In this document: piece after piece, positions 36,810 through 49,479 of the stretch
Layout: every line of letters starts with the position of its first letter
Position numbering within the stretch: position 1 is the stretch's first letter
Assembly: GCA_009617715.1 (NCBI GenBank)
Contig: VTFK01000023.1
Coordinates: 1,860,001 to 1,924,000 of the forward strand
Reading direction: 5' to 3'
Source of the DNA: Plectrocnemia conspersa
Lineage: Eukaryota; Arthropoda; Insecta; Trichoptera; Polycentropodidae
Length of the DNA: 64,000 bases
Notes under the pieces: model-generated
Database searches by the model: none
Seen by the model: the letters and a program-made list of their open reading frames with translations, nothing else
Told to the model about the DNA's origin: nothing
Translations under genes and position numbers: made by a program

Positions 36810-39800
36810 TTATTTTGTGTTTCTTTTCTTGTAAGGTTTATTCCGGTTTTTTAATGCAACCGGTTTCTTATAAATATCTGCGTTAACATTAGCTGGGTAT
36901 GTCTGAAATACATATGAATTATAAATGTATATTTTTAATCATATTTACAACCTTCACTTACCTTTCCATCGTTTGTTGATGATATTCGTTTAATTTGATT
37001 TGTATTTTCACTATTATAGAATTGATAAAAAGAAGATGGCAGAATCTAAAAATAATAGGATTTTGTAAAGTATAAATTGCATGTTTTATGTAGAATTAAA
37101 AATAGTATAAATACTTTTTCAACCGTTGAGTCGATGCTGCTATCACTTAAATTGAATTCAAAACCATCATCCTGTGTTTTGTTGATTTTATTATTTTCAT
37201 TTTGTGTGACCATTTTCTGAAATTAAAGGATAAAATTGTAAGAAAAATATTTATATAAATTAATATATTTATGGGATATTCACGCTAAAATCTTTGAGAA
37301 TCTCATCTTGAACTTTGCTTGCATCTTTATCTGTTTTTTTTTCTTCTTCAGTTTGAGTACATTCTGTCTTTTGTTGTATCTTTAATTTTGGGGTTGCCAA
37401 TTTTACTTTATCTTCTAATAATCGGTTGTCCTCTTGCAAAATATCGGTTGTTATATGCATCCTTTTCTATTTGTGAAGATAAAACATGACGTATTACAAA
37501 TAAAATAATATTTTTACAAGAATAAGAGCTTACGATTTCTTCGTTTTTATTAGTGATGCAGTTTTTCAAGATTAATATTTCACGTTCGAGCAACTTAAAA
37601 AAAAATATAGTTAAAAATTTGTTTAAATCTAATATTTATGAAAAAATAAAAACAAATACTTCTCTTTTTTTCATCGCTTCTTCCAAAGATTTACCACCGG
37701 TGACGGACTGATCCATATAATTTTTAAGCTCTTCCATTAACGATGTATTCGCCATGGATTTATTGGAAAGTTCAATTTCCATAGCAGTGACTTTTTCATT
37801 TGATTTCTTCCTATAAAATTATGTAACAATGAGAAATTATGCATTTCATTATGTATATATGTATATATACATATGCTTACAATTCTTGATTGATGAATTC
37901 ATTCATATTGTTCATTAACATTTGTTTTTCTTCGTGCCATTTAGATTCTTTTTCTTCCAAATCCAATTGCATTTCTTTAATATTTTTCTCTAAATCGGTT
38001 TGAATAGATTTGAAATTGTTTATCTGCATTTCCATTTCTTTTATACCACCATTTTTATCAGTTAATTTTTCGTTCAACAAAGATAAATTATCTCGAACGT
38101 TATCTCTCTCAATTTTCACAGCCTCTAGTTGATACTCCGATTTCTAAAATAATGGCATTATCAAATACAAGTTAAATCTCTCGATAATATTATCACGAAA
38201 ATCGATCAACTTTTAAGTTTATGTTGAGTTCTTTTAAATCTTCGGCATTCTTTTCCAAAATATTTTTTAGTTCATAATTTTCATTCCTGGTATGTTGTAT
38301 ATCAATATCATTATTGATTTTAGCTGTTCTTAACGATTCCAGTTCTTTCTCTCTTTGAGATAATCTAAAAATAATTAATCATATTTAAAAGATGAGCATT
38401 TAGTGTGAATATATGAAATATAGGAATTAACTGTTTTTCTTGATCTTGTTGTGCTCTAATTATCTTAGATTGTTCATTTAACAGATGTTCCTTCTCTTCC
38501 TTATATTTAGATTCGAGTAATGATTGTGATATTATTGTCTGAAAGATATTCAAATGCATTACCTGGTCATAACAACTTGATGAAATAATAAATAAACGTT
38601 AAGTTTCCAACTGGAAAATAATTAAAAAGTTTCTTTACATTTTAAACTGAAATGTAATTGTATAAAATGATGTAATGACATGAACCAGTGTTAGCGCTGA
38701 GCTATGTTAACATTCCGTTCTAGCTCTCGGGCGAGTGACATCGAATTTTCAGATTGGCATCATAATTGTCACAAAAATCTCTAATGAACTTTATATATAT
38801 TTTCAGAATAATTTTCCTCATTGTCAACCCGTTATCTAGATTAGTGATCTCAACATTCGCACAAACTATAATGGAATGTTATCATAGTGCAGTGCCCTCG
38901 GCGAGCTCTGATCTACGATATTAACCATTTTACTAAAAATATTTAAGTATATCGTCGGTTTGGAAATTCAAAATAATAATTTTTTATTACTTATATACGA
39001 AATAACTGAATATTTGCATGTTGAAAATAGAAATTACCAGTTATTTCATGACGCATTCTAAGATAAAGAGTTACACATTAGTTGTGTCTCTCAATATATA
39101 ACAGCTGTGAAAGCCTTATATAATTGTAATTCTAGATAATACAAATTCTGACCATTAAACATATACATTATATTGAGATAGTAAGATTCATTTAAACTAT
39201 AATGCAGTTCCAAGTTGTCCGCTTTATAGTGTCGACCATCATACTTGTTTTAGATTCTCATTTTCGTTCATCAGTAGGCCGATTTGCTTATCACACACAT
39301 CCTTCTCTCTGTTCAAACTTTGCATCGCATTTTTTTGAGCATTGATCTGGTGTTGCAAATTTTCAATCCAATGTTCCATGTTGGCTTTCAGCTCCGACCA
39401 GCTTTTTGCGGACTCGTTCAACCTTGTCTTTTCGTTTTCGACTAGTGACAAAAGTAATTTTAATACAAATACAATAACTCATCGCATGTGACAACGTCAA
39501 ACATCAAATTGTATATTTACGCAGACTCTTAAGCGTTGATATCTCGTTGATATATTTATTTTCAACGTTGACTTGATCGTTTTTTATTTTGACGATGACG
39601 TCGACGGCCTGGTGATAAGAATCACAGAGCACCTGACGATCTTCTTGACAGGCTATTAAGACTTTTTCCAACGCTTTTGTGTGCTCTTCCACGGCGTTGC
39701 AGATCTCACGGGTGTTAGTGACCCTGTGTATGAAAGAAATGTAGTTGTGATTGATTTATTATGACATTTAAATACCTACTTGTTAATCACGTCCTCTCTT

Positions 39801-40169
39801 AAACTCGATTCGATTTGAATGCCGCCTTCCAAAAACTCAATTTGCTTATGCAACGATGTGATGGTTTTAGTTTGGCTCAATTGGGAGCTTTTCAAGTCAT
39901 TGATATGATCCTTCAATTCATTTTTAGATGCTTCATTCTCTACCTGCGTTAAGCAAATTATTTTTAAAATTATTGTTACAGTTTCTATATTGATGAAAAG
40001 TATTTACCTGGATTTTAATGATTCTGTTAGCAGCTAGTGATAGTTTTGTGTAAAGTACACCAGCGTCTTCTTTTGTGTAACATCTTTTCTTCGATTGAAT
40101 CAAATCGGCATTCATATCTGTAGTAGGATCTTGTGGATGCTGTAATGAACATTTTTTTATATTCGACAT
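36810..40169 (-). CDS. Sycp1: Long coiled-coil protein, probable synaptonemal complex protein 1 (SYCP1)-like, 13 exons
   Basis: Minus-strand coding exons, 5' to 3': 40169-40008, 39943-39780, 39723-39521, 39441-39245, 38538-38432, 38364-38211, 38143-37881, 37810-37660, 37593-37534, 37466-37284, 37216-37115, 37045-36962, 36902-36810. All junctions are GT..AG with matching phases, giving 640 residues. The protein is Lys/Glu/Asn/Gln-rich and heptad-like from about 45 to 520, with a polar tail and a basic C terminus (NRNKPYKKRNTK). The N-terminal part (YTKLSLAANRIIKIQ, TREICNAVEEHT, CQEDRQVLCDSYHQAV; residues about 35-165) lines up in order with the conserved SYCP1 block as I remember it. SYCP1 forms the transverse filaments joining homologous chromosomes in meiosis. 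At 640 residues it is shorter than the mammalian protein (nearly 1,000). If not SYCP1, it is an unassigned coiled-coil protein. Confidence 0.68.
38665..38925. repeat. Possible MITE in an intron of the SYCP1-like gene
   Basis: gctatgttaacattccgtt (38699-38717) recurs inverted as actatgataacattccatt on the minus strand (about 38872-38890), followed in each case by a gctc-tcgggcgag / gctcgccgaggg word. This suggests a short element with imperfect inverted ends. Confidence 0.35.
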
Positions 40170-40560
40170 ATAGAGAAGTACTTTTGAGGTTATTATATCT
40201 GATTTACATTTTTTTGAAAATTAGTTTCATTTTATTTATCTAGAAGTATAGAGGAGGCATTTGGATCGTCGTCTATTTACTTTATGCTTATAGTATTGTT
40301 ACTGAAATTGAAAGTTTGGATATCGGCGAGACTATTTTTCCTAAATGCCTACTTAGTAAGTAACAGCTGTACACATACATTAAGAATATAAAATTTATTC
40401 ATACTTTAATCCTGTGTTTTGTTTCCGGGTAGAACTCCAGCTTAATTGATTGCAATATGAACTACACGTGAAAATAGCTGCGCAACTAGAAATGAAAATG
40501 GCGCTGATTGAAAATCTTGAAAAAAGTGTTGCCAACCTACAGCACCAACTCAATATAAAA
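40170..40560 (-). promoter_or_regulatory. Upstream region of the SYCP1-like gene
   Basis: Sequence between the start codon at 40169 and AT-rich DNA. A slightly GC-richer patch at 40420-40560 may mark the promoter. No clear core promoter motif is seen. Confidence 0.25.
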
Positions 40561-40787
40561 ACGCGGGATAAAAATATTATTTTATTATTAGCTTCTTAAT
40601 AAGCATATTCATATATTGATTATTCAAATTTAATTATACAATTATCTATTTTGTTTTATTATAATCAAAAAAATATATTTTATTGAAGAAGACAAATATC
40701 ACCTATTTTTGAATTGTTGTAATTTCGTGTATCTCTGATTAAGTAAATATAAAATCTTTAAAATTAGTTCCTGACAAATGTTTACGA

Positions 40788-40958
40788 CAGTGGTCTCCGA
40801 AGTGGGGTTGAAACGTGAGTTGATACTTATTCATAATGCTTAAATTTTAGATATTACATTTATGTATAAAAAGTATAAGATCTACGCAAAATTATAGAAA
40901 ATTTTTGAAAATTAGTATATATATATATATTAGATATATTATAAAAGTGAGACCACTG
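40788..40958. mobile_element. hAT MITE, 171 bp
   Basis: Begins CAGTGGTCTCCGAAGTGGGG and ends with the inverse of CAGTGGTCTCACTTTT, giving a 10-bp perfect terminal inverted repeat of the common hAT type. The flanking octamers gtttacga and gttttcac are similar enough to be a decayed 8-bp target duplication. The interior is AT-rich and non-coding. Confidence 0.65.
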
Positions 40959-40959
40959 G

Positions 40960-42530
40960 TTTTCACACGGATTAACATGATTTTTGAGTTAATATAGCGC
41001 AAATGGACGAGTTATATATACATATATCCAACTTTATGGAAAATTAATGGTATATGCGCGCGAAACCATTTTAATGCTTTAAATGTCAGCAAGGCGGTCG
41101 CCCGGGGCTCTAGCTCCTCTGATTTTTTGTTTTTGTAGCTCTCTCAGGATATCAGAACGAGCACTTTTTTTGAAATTTGAAACGAACTTTTGTTTAGTTC
41201 TTGGAGGATACTTAAATGTACAAAAAATATTTTTTTAGAGCCTGTGGCGCTGATTATTCTCGGGCTGGCCCTGAATTGTCAGTAAATGTAATCCTGTTTT
41301 TTATTTGCGGAAATAGATTTACGACGATGATGACATTAGGTGTAAATATATGCAGGAAAATTGGCACACACTGTATAAAGGCTCATACAATCGTTGGCTA
41401 ATAACGTCACCGCAGAAGGTGCTTTTTGTGCGCGTTAATTACAATACGATTCGATTGTAGTTGGTGGATATATTTGGATTCATTACTGCCAGATAACTAA
41501 ACATTATATTGTATCAACTTTGCCGCTGCTGTTTCTAAAAAAATAATCATTCGATATCCTAACAATTAACAATTTTGTATACAATAATTAACTTGAAATA
41601 AAAATAATATATATTTTGAGTAACTTTATAAATTAAATAAAAAGAGTGCATTAATGGTAAATTTTAGTCTTCCTCTTGTTTGTTTTTACCTATTGACTTG
41701 TTGACGTTCGACAATGCCAATAATGACGGCCACAATGATGCCATCCAAATGAGCCCTAAATCAATATTATAATATGTAATTTATATTGATCATCTGTAAA
41801 CTTAACAGTGATCATTCAATGTAAATACTGACCAAATAAATAAAACGAGCGTGTTTTGGTGTACTGCAAGGTTACACATTGAGAACTTTATTTTTTATAC
41901 GATATCAAATAATGAAAAAAGCAAGGTGCACTTTTCACGTATGCTATTCTAAACGGAACCGACATGAATTAATTAGTTAATAATATTTATATATAAATTA
42001 TTAGCAATATCTGTATAAATAACAATAAATTAAATTTTAACATAGACAATTTCCATTTTTTAGATGAATATTTAGATAACATATTAAATTATTTTGCATG
42101 AATCCCTTTTAAAGCTAACGGCCCTTCATTATTGTTTAATGATTTTACTCTACTGATAAATCATAAAAAATCTTGTTTTATGCAATTATTTTGGCTCGTT
42201 CCTCGAATATCCAGGACGCGCAAGATGTTTTTCACAGGTTATTGATTCTTTGAATTCCATATTTTTAATATAATGTAGTGAGGAATCCTAGATAGTTTAT
42301 TTATGAAAAATAATTGATAATGAAATATATTTTTGTGCTGATGCTGTGGTTCTGAGCATTAAATTACCAAGGCTCGCTATTCTTAAAACAGCTTTTGGCC
42401 ATAACAGATGCGTGTTAATTCTTTTAAAAAACTCTAACGCGAAAAAATGTAGGTTTATCGCTGCGTTTACGTTCACCGCGATAAAAGACATTGTTTCCCG
42501 AATAATAAATTCCATGCACAATTTGATGCG
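40960..42530. other. Intergenic stretch without recognised gene
   Basis: Mostly AT-rich. A 61-codon frame near 41216 and overlapping frames at 42297-42603 show no recognisable motif. A small GC-rich run (cggtcgcccggggctc) occurs near 41095. Confidence 0.35.
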
Positions 42531-42707
42531 GTCCGTTCTCGACGACCGACAGTTTAGTTTGAAACGCGGACCGGCTGCGGTCGGTCGTTCGTACTCGGGT
42601 TAGTCCCTCTTTTGACAGAGTACACGCTCGCAGTTAGCTCCCTGCACTTGGCCAGTGAACCCGAAGTGAATGAACTCCAGGCCGGGGGAGTGCACATGAG
42701 TTGAGCC
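42530..42707 (+). promoter_or_regulatory. GC-rich promoter-like region and 5' UTR
   Basis: A compact GC- and CpG-rich block (gacgaccgacag, gcggaccggctgcggtcggt) contains a cgcagttagc initiator-like word (42629-42638). It leads into a Kozak-context ATG followed at once by a splice donor. No other island lies in this part of the window, which supports a plus-strand first exon here. Confidence 0.5.
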
Positions 42708-42715
42708 ATGGCCAG
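42708..42715 (+). CDS. Candidate tiny first coding exon (MA..) joining the exon at 61310
   Basis: The GC-rich block ends in gagcc-ATG-GCC-AG followed by a GTGGGT donor, so only eight coding bases precede the intron (phase 2). Splicing to the acceptor cgttgcag at 61309 supplies T and continues TGG AGC ATG: MASWSMSGAPDLRQALREK. This stays in frame with the long exon. The intron would be 18.6 kb. The phase match is suggestive but has a one-in-three chance of arising randomly. Confidence 0.45.
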
Positions 42716-43379
42716 GTGGGTAGTCTAGACTCGTTTAGCCAACGCTTACCGAGAAGTACCGAGAAGGGCTAAAGCCGAATTTTTATTAATGAATATTTAC
42801 CGCTGGAAACTCGTTTGTACTGTGTACACTGTACACACAAAACCAGTATAACATTATTTCATGAATGCACGCACGATTGCGTTTACTTACAATTTTATTT
42901 TGAGTCCGACGATACTTTTAAAATTTGACGTTTGAATGCATCCATTTTGATTTTCGCAAGGTGCACTTCTTTCAGTGTTGCTAGCGTAATAAATTAATTT
43001 ATATCAAAGGATATTTAAATAATGACGGCACTTTTTTTGTCTGGTCCGCGGAACAAAAAACGTTTGGACATGGCTGAAATAGCTTATTTAGACCCAAATT
43101 AATATTTTCCAATGACTGGGAAATGTCGCAAAATCGCACGTAGCGTTCTCACACGAAACACAAAGCCGTTTTTTTCTCGCCTTTATGTCGGAACAAGGTT
43201 CGTTTGACCGTTTTAATGCCGTTTGTTTACATTTGTTCAAAATTCAAGGTGTTGATCTATTTTGCTACATATTATTGTATTCAATTGAAGTGAATATTAT
43301 ATCTCTTACCAATTTTATACATGGTATTAGATTCGTCAAATCAGATTTCAATGAAAACATATTTATTCAAAAAATTACT

Positions 43380-43660
43380 ATAAATGCTCTGGAGTGCCGC
43401 AAGGATAAAATCTTGGTCCACTGCTGTTAAATGATATATTCGAACTTTTTATTATATTTTATTTGTTTGAAAATATTTTAATCTATTAGAGCGCTTGTTA
43501 ATTCTACATCTCTATAAGATGATTAATATTCATTGTAAAAGTGTGCTTCAGTAATCGTCTACAGTTCAGCGACAAGTTGGAACAGCTTCTTAAAAGCTGG
43601 ATCCCACAATATTTCCTTACGATAGAATGAATTCTTCGAACCAGTGCCGTATATAGCTTT
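43380..43660 (+). pseudogene. LINE reverse transcriptase fragment
   Basis: 43388 onward reads SGVPQG-stop-NLGPLLLNDIFEL, the conserved reverse-transcriptase motif of CR1/Jockey-type LINEs (family pattern GVPQGSxLGPLLFxxxxNDI). About 130 bases later LQFSDKLEQLLKSW fits the region after the catalytic YADD in these proteins. An in-frame stop and missing parts show a relic. The 200 bases upstream (from 43185) are open but not recognisable. Confidence 0.75.
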
Positions 43661-44461
43661 TATATACATTTTAATACATTTTATTTTTAGGTCTCTCATT
43701 TTTTTTAAATATATTTTGTGTACACAAAATATATAGTATTATTAAAATATGTAGTAATATTAAAAACTTGTTGAAACTTACTTTATCTAAATCTGTAGAT
43801 ACTTGGTAATTGAGAAATATTTGGAGAACAACATTGATGTTCAGTTTGACTAATGTGATTCAGAGTAATATGGAATCCGTAGGTTATTAAACGCAGTTGT
43901 AGTTTTATTTTGTTGTATTAGTGTTGAACCTTAAAACTTAAAGCTCTTAATTTCACATTTGATTTAATGCATATTTGGTTATACAGCTGATTTTTTAGCA
44001 ATGTTAATAGATTAAAGATATGAGCTTTTAAAAAAAAAAATCGAATCTATTTGTATAATAGTGTGAGAAATGCTGTAAAATTGGTTTTCTTAACTCTTCT
44101 TTCATATATTAGGAAATCTAATTTCTCTACACATTATTTTAGACAATTTTCACTTAACCCTTCATTTCATGATTTTTTTATTTTCGAAAAAAATAGTAAA
44201 GGCAAAGTATTACTTTATATAATAAGATAAAAATAATAAAAAAATATATATTAAAAGTTAAATTCGAACTATTTTAGTAAAAACAGTATGTTGCAAATAC
44301 GTAACATTATAAAATAAGGAATTTATGAAGCCATATAGGAATATCAGTTGAAAGTTTGTTGTAAATTTTCAACACCATTAAATTCTATTTATTGTAGTTT
44401 TATTGAAGTAACATGTATAATAGTTAATATATTATTTTTTTGCTATTAAATATGTTCTGTA
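43661..44461. other. AT-rich stretch between LINE fragments
   Basis: No recognisable coding sequence. It may be decayed LINE or unrelated sequence. Confidence 0.3.
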
Positions 44462-45065
44462 GTATCACAGGGATTCAATTTGGGTCCTTTGCTTTTTCTA
44501 ATCTATAGACACGACATACATATGACATATTCAGAGTATTTGTTTGCATTTTCTAGATTGCACTTCCCGATGGAATTTTTTTTACAGTTTAAGTGGAAGT
44601 GTTTTAAACAAAATACGTCAAGAACGTATGATAGACGTTCAAGCAGAGGTGGAATTTTAGTATGCACATCGCAAAAGTATCCGATAAGGCGTCGAAGATA
44701 CTCGAGTTCGTTTTGCGGAACGCGTGCCACTTTTACAATTAATTGTCGATTCACGTTCTATACGATACGTTACTTGAAATATGGCTGTATAGTCTGGAAC
44801 CCCAGCGAAACGAAGTAATCCTTGTTGTTAGAGAGGATTAAGGTAAAGTTTCTTGGATATTTACAAATTAATGTACGGACCGTATCAGTATTTTTATTCT
44901 AGCTATTTTTTATACTAAAAGTAAAGGGCGATTTTCAACTGCGAGCTTTAGAGTACACTAGAGAGTCGCGATCGCGTCCATTATTCTTAACCGTCGCGAC
45001 TAGAACGTTAGCACTTTATAACGATCTTACACGAGCCATATAGCTTCTCAATAAGTTTGCCAAGC
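44462..45065 (+). pseudogene. LINE reverse transcriptase C-terminal relic
   Basis: The translation from 44462 gives VSQGFNLGPLLFLIYRHDI, the LINE RT motif. After frame changes come SDKASKILEFVLRNACHF (about 44680-44735), YLKYGCIVWNP (44774-44806), SLLLERIKVKFLGYL and TVATRTLALYNDL (about 44988-45030). These occur in the order seen at the C terminus of CR1/Jockey-like reverse transcriptases. The YADD segment is missing and frames are broken. It may belong to the same family as 43380-43660, which it follows in the same orientation. Confidence 0.8.
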
Positions 45066-45494
45066 ATAAGAATGTTTTCACTTATACATATATTTTCCGA
45101 ATAGCATTCCTCCACGTTTTCTTTTAAGAAATATTAGTAAAATATCCCAAATTCATATAATGCATGGATAATTATATCTCGATATTTTCTTTGTTTTAAA
45201 TGCCAGTAAAACGCACTAAAATAAACAAGTTTTTTCGTTATTTAAATGTAATATATTGTAGATGTTTATGTTAGTTATATATTTTTTGTTATTAAATCTG
45301 TGTTAATCTATTAAAAAAAATCGTTTATGATTTTGCGGTAAAATTTTAAGTATCACCTCTGATGTTTGCTGAAATGCTTTATTTTTACGTTATATTATAT
45401 ACTGTATAATTCATTCCACACATAATTATTACCAAATTTATAATTTATTTTTAGCAGCAAAGTTTTTGCCGTCCCAATCCTTACTCAATTTTAT

Positions 45495-45531
45495 GTCAAT
45501 ATGTTTACAAAATAATTGTAAACATATTGAC
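45495..45531. repeat. Perfect 16-bp inverted repeat with 5-base loop
   Basis: gtcaatatgtttacaa (45495-45510) and its exact complement (45516-45531) enclose aataa. The arms could form a stable hairpin. Confidence 0.9.
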
Positions 45532-45917
45532 ATTATTGCATTGGCCTTTGATGTATCATAAAAAACTTTTTAGTGACAATTTTAAACACTTCATTAATTT
45601 TTTTCATCGTGTAGATGATGAAAAAATTAAATAATCTCTGCGCAGTACAAAAAAGTGATAATTTCTGACGTTACAACATATACATAGATGCAGATTTGGA
45701 GTATGAGCAGTGCAAGGTACTTTTTCAACAAAATATAAAAAGATTATCTTTTAAATATTTAACTTTTCTCCAGTTCCATTTTAGGGCTTTTATCATACTA
45801 GTTACCGCATTGGTTTGAACCATTTGGTACTGTTTATGTTTAAAATTGAAAAAATGAGACTTAAAACTATTGTCATTTTCAATATTATTATCTACTATCT
45901 ACATACCATGGTCATAC

Positions 45918-46019
45918 GGTGAGATACTTTTATTATAGTACGTGCGTTCCGCACGCCCTTGTCTCTCACTCACTCTCGTCACTTAGCACGGGAGCAAGCG
46001 AAAGGGAAAGTATCTCACC
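45918..46019. mobile_element. Short foldback element, 102 bp, 13-bp inverted ends
   Basis: ggtgagatacttt (45918-45930) is inverted exactly at 46007-46019 as aaagtatctcacc. Inside lie a cgtgcg-ttc-cgcacg hairpin (45941-45955) and a gtctctcactcactctcgtcac run. The GC-rich block in AT-rich surroundings resembles a MITE, but it could also be a small structured RNA or a regulatory block. Confidence 0.5.
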
Positions 46020-47240
46020 TTACGCACCTGCTACATACACATCATATTTAACTAATCCTGATTTTTTTTAATTTAATTTAATAATAGCTTTATAACTAAA
46101 TTTTCCATTCAATACACAGAAGATGTTGAAAATAATGTATTAGGTTGTGGCTGATAGTGGGACATAAAACGTTAATTTTTACCTACAATTTTATAAATAA
46201 AAATTAGTTCCATTTACAGAAATTACATTTTGCCAACAATTTAACAATTAACAAATCTCTTGTTTATAAAAATATTAAATTTTGAAATTGTGAACTTGTA
46301 CTCTTGTATTGAATTTCGTTTTCGAAAAAAATGATCTTTTTTAAAAGTGTTATTTTTTATAGGGGAAATATGGGGGATGACACGAAATTCTCAATAATTA
46401 GTTTAATTTTAGAATAGTAATTAATGAATTTTCATGGAATAATGTCGTTTCAAGTTCTATTATTAAAATATCATATAATGTTTTATGTTTTAACTTTAAA
46501 TGCATTTAAGTTTTGGAGCATTTTTCTGGAGCTTCTCTGCTATTTAATCAGTTAAAAAACTGGTTATCGTAAATAATCCATTTATCATTACAGATAATAC
46601 TTCTCTAAAATAATTTTTCAAGAATAAATTAAGAAAAAGAGCTTCGAAACGTTGTTGTTTTTGCTTTCTAGTCAGTTCGTGCGGTACCCATTTGCGCATA
46701 TTTTGCAACTTTTATATTGCATTCAGATATCGGGAAACGGTTGCAGGATTAATTTTGAAGTCATACAATCTTTCTTTATCAACAGCAGATGTGGCTCATT
46801 TATTAATTTTATTAATTTATTTAGCTAATATAGCAAAATGTCTACAATAGACATATCAAAACATATATATTATATATAAAAAAGAATAATTGTAATTATT
46901 GAGGTGTTTCTTTATTCCATTGAAGAAACCCGCTACTGGCCGTACTCGTTTTATTTTTCTTATCTTTCCTTAAATTGTTTCTATTTCTAGTATTAAATAT
47001 GTATATGTACATCTTATTACATACATATTAAAATACTCTGTTAACATTATTTTCTAACTTATATTTACTAAAACATTCATCTTCAATATATTTTGAATAA
47101 TAAAAATAAATATTAATTAGTTTATTTTGAGTTTAATTACAAAAAACAATTACCTAATATGTACATAATTTTTACATAACATTTTTGTATAAAGAATATT
47201 TATTGCTATTAAAATGAGGGAAGAAAAAATTCTATCATAT
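46020..47240. other. AT-rich stretch without recognised gene
   Basis: No frame with a recognisable motif and no defined repeat. Confidence 0.35.
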
Positions 47241-47328
47241 TGAAAGAGTTTTTCTCTTAGAAGTTTTTCTCTTAGAAGTCATAATGAAAGAGTTTTTCTC
47301 TTAGAAGTTTTTCCCTCAGAAGTCGTTT
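47241..47328. repeat. 44-bp tandem repeat, two copies
   Basis: The unit tgaaagagtttttctcttag plus aagtttttct, cttagaagtc and ataa starts at 47241 and 47285. Each unit itself contains a near-duplicate of tttttctcttagaag. Confidence 0.85.
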
Positions 47329-47329
47329 T

Positions 47330-49470
47330 TCCCAGACATTCTCAGAAATCATGCTATAAAAGTATTATTTTTCAATTTTCAAATCGAAATACTTTAATGT
47401 AGAGAAAATACTTTCCACACCGCAAAAAACAAGATTAATCGTTTGTTTACCTACATTTTTCGCCTAAAAAAATAATTATGACTTTGACCGCAAATATTCG
47501 TTGTTATAAAGCATTGCTGTATTAGTTACTATAATATACATTACGGCGATAATAACGGAAGTGTAACCACGCCGCTTCCTCAATTTTAACCATGTACTTT
47601 ATTATTGTTTTAGTTCATGGTCTGCAATTAATTATATTCGTTTCGTTTCACTAATTTCATATAAATTTCGCATATAATACTTTATACATAACATTATATC
47701 TAATGTTAAATATAAATAACAGTTTCATAACTCAATTTTAAAACATCTTAGTGAGTGTATAATAACACTAAAATGTTTCCGGATCCTTTTATTACAACAA
47801 TTTAGATATAAATTATGTATGTGTTTAAATCGTATTATTGATAGTTTATACTGTCAATCTTGCCGACGTTGAATCCGTTAGTGAGTGGCAATTAAGTTAA
47901 TGCCATTTAGAGTATTGACACGATTAACCGTCGGCAAAGCCCGGTGAATAGGTAATGATAGGTAATTATTAACAATCACTATGTGGGGCTCTCTGACCAT
48001 GAGTTAGATAGTCCCTAGAAGTATGTGGGATAAATGAAAGATTATTATAGGAATAATTATTTTACCCTCTGTTTATACCCGCTAGCCACTCTACTTTATT
48101 ATAATGAAACGTCCTTGCTTATATAATTTATGTTTATGGTTCAGAATTTATTATATATAGTGGTTTTAATCTAGAGCGCTAAGAGTTAAAATCATATTGT
48201 TTAAAAATATTACAATAAAATAATATAAAACTAATGTTTTAAGGAACTCATTTTATTATTTCTATGCACTATAGGAATTACACAGTTAATTTATTTAAAT
48301 AACAGCAATTTGTGGCGAAATATTAAGTTAGGTTTTGTTTCACGAGCGATAAGGTCAGATCGATGACATTTCGATGAAAGCTAAAATGAAAACCATTGTT
48401 CCACATGATAAATTACTAATAATAATAATATCAATCAATTTTAATTTGTCATTATATTGCGTATGTTATAAATTATAGATTAGGAATAATTTATTATATG
48501 ACATTTTTACGAAACTTGTCACTTCAGGCGTACTTTTGCAATTACAATGTCATGTTAATTATATTTTTGGATGAAAGATAAATGCTATTTGTCGTATATT
48601 TTTCGTTTTTTTATATTATTTTTTAATCAATATACATTGCGCTTTTTTGCATAATAAGGTTTTATAAATAGTTTAAAATAAAAATAGTTTTTATATTATC
48701 CAAAAAGCTATATTAAAATATTTAATTTATATAAAAATAAATATGCTATTATATACAATAATTAACTGTTTTCGGTTTTAGTTCAAGTCTAATAAACTTA
48801 GTTTTAAATAAAGTAAATATATGATATAAATATATATGCATGTACATACATATATTAACACTAAATGTAGACCTATACAAAAGATTAATTAATTATTAAT
48901 ACAATTAACGTAATATCTACCAATAAATATTTAATAACCGTTAATGAACAATATTTTTTTGTAATTTACTAAAAAGTAATTAAATGTCTGTCTTGTCTGA
49001 TATTTATTATAGACGTCACATAAATAAATATTTTGTTACTAGATAATTTAGTCATAGTATTGCGCAAGTATAAAATACATATGTAGGTAGGGCCGTTATT
49101 AAGATATCAGATTTTACACACATGATAACAGTACTCAAATGGTAATCTAAAATATATGAGTAATGTATTATTTTTTCAACAAATTCTTGTGTTGTATATA
49201 TTTGACAGTCTAAAGATTAATTGATAACGTTAGCCGCTTTCACGCAATTCAAGTTAAAGAGAGTCTGGCACAGAACATAGTATTTATTGAACTTCCTACT
49301 TCACTTGTACAGTAAGACACACTAATAATATATATACACCCTTTACTTCTCAAATAAAAGATAAGAGAACGCTGCTTTTTATTAGCCTCATGTTAGGTTT
49401 CATATTTTTTAGGTAATCCTAAAATTGATATCGTTATGAATCAAAAGTATTTATTGATTCAAAATGTTTT
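47330..49470. other. AT-rich stretch without recognised gene
   Basis: No supported gene. A modestly less AT-rich segment near 47860-48000 holds short frames only. Confidence 0.35.
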
Positions 49471-49479
49471 ATTTCTAAA

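Noticed and set aside
44503..44754. Minus-strand 83-codon frame across the LINE relic
   Set aside because: It is the shadow of the plus-strand reverse transcriptase frames.
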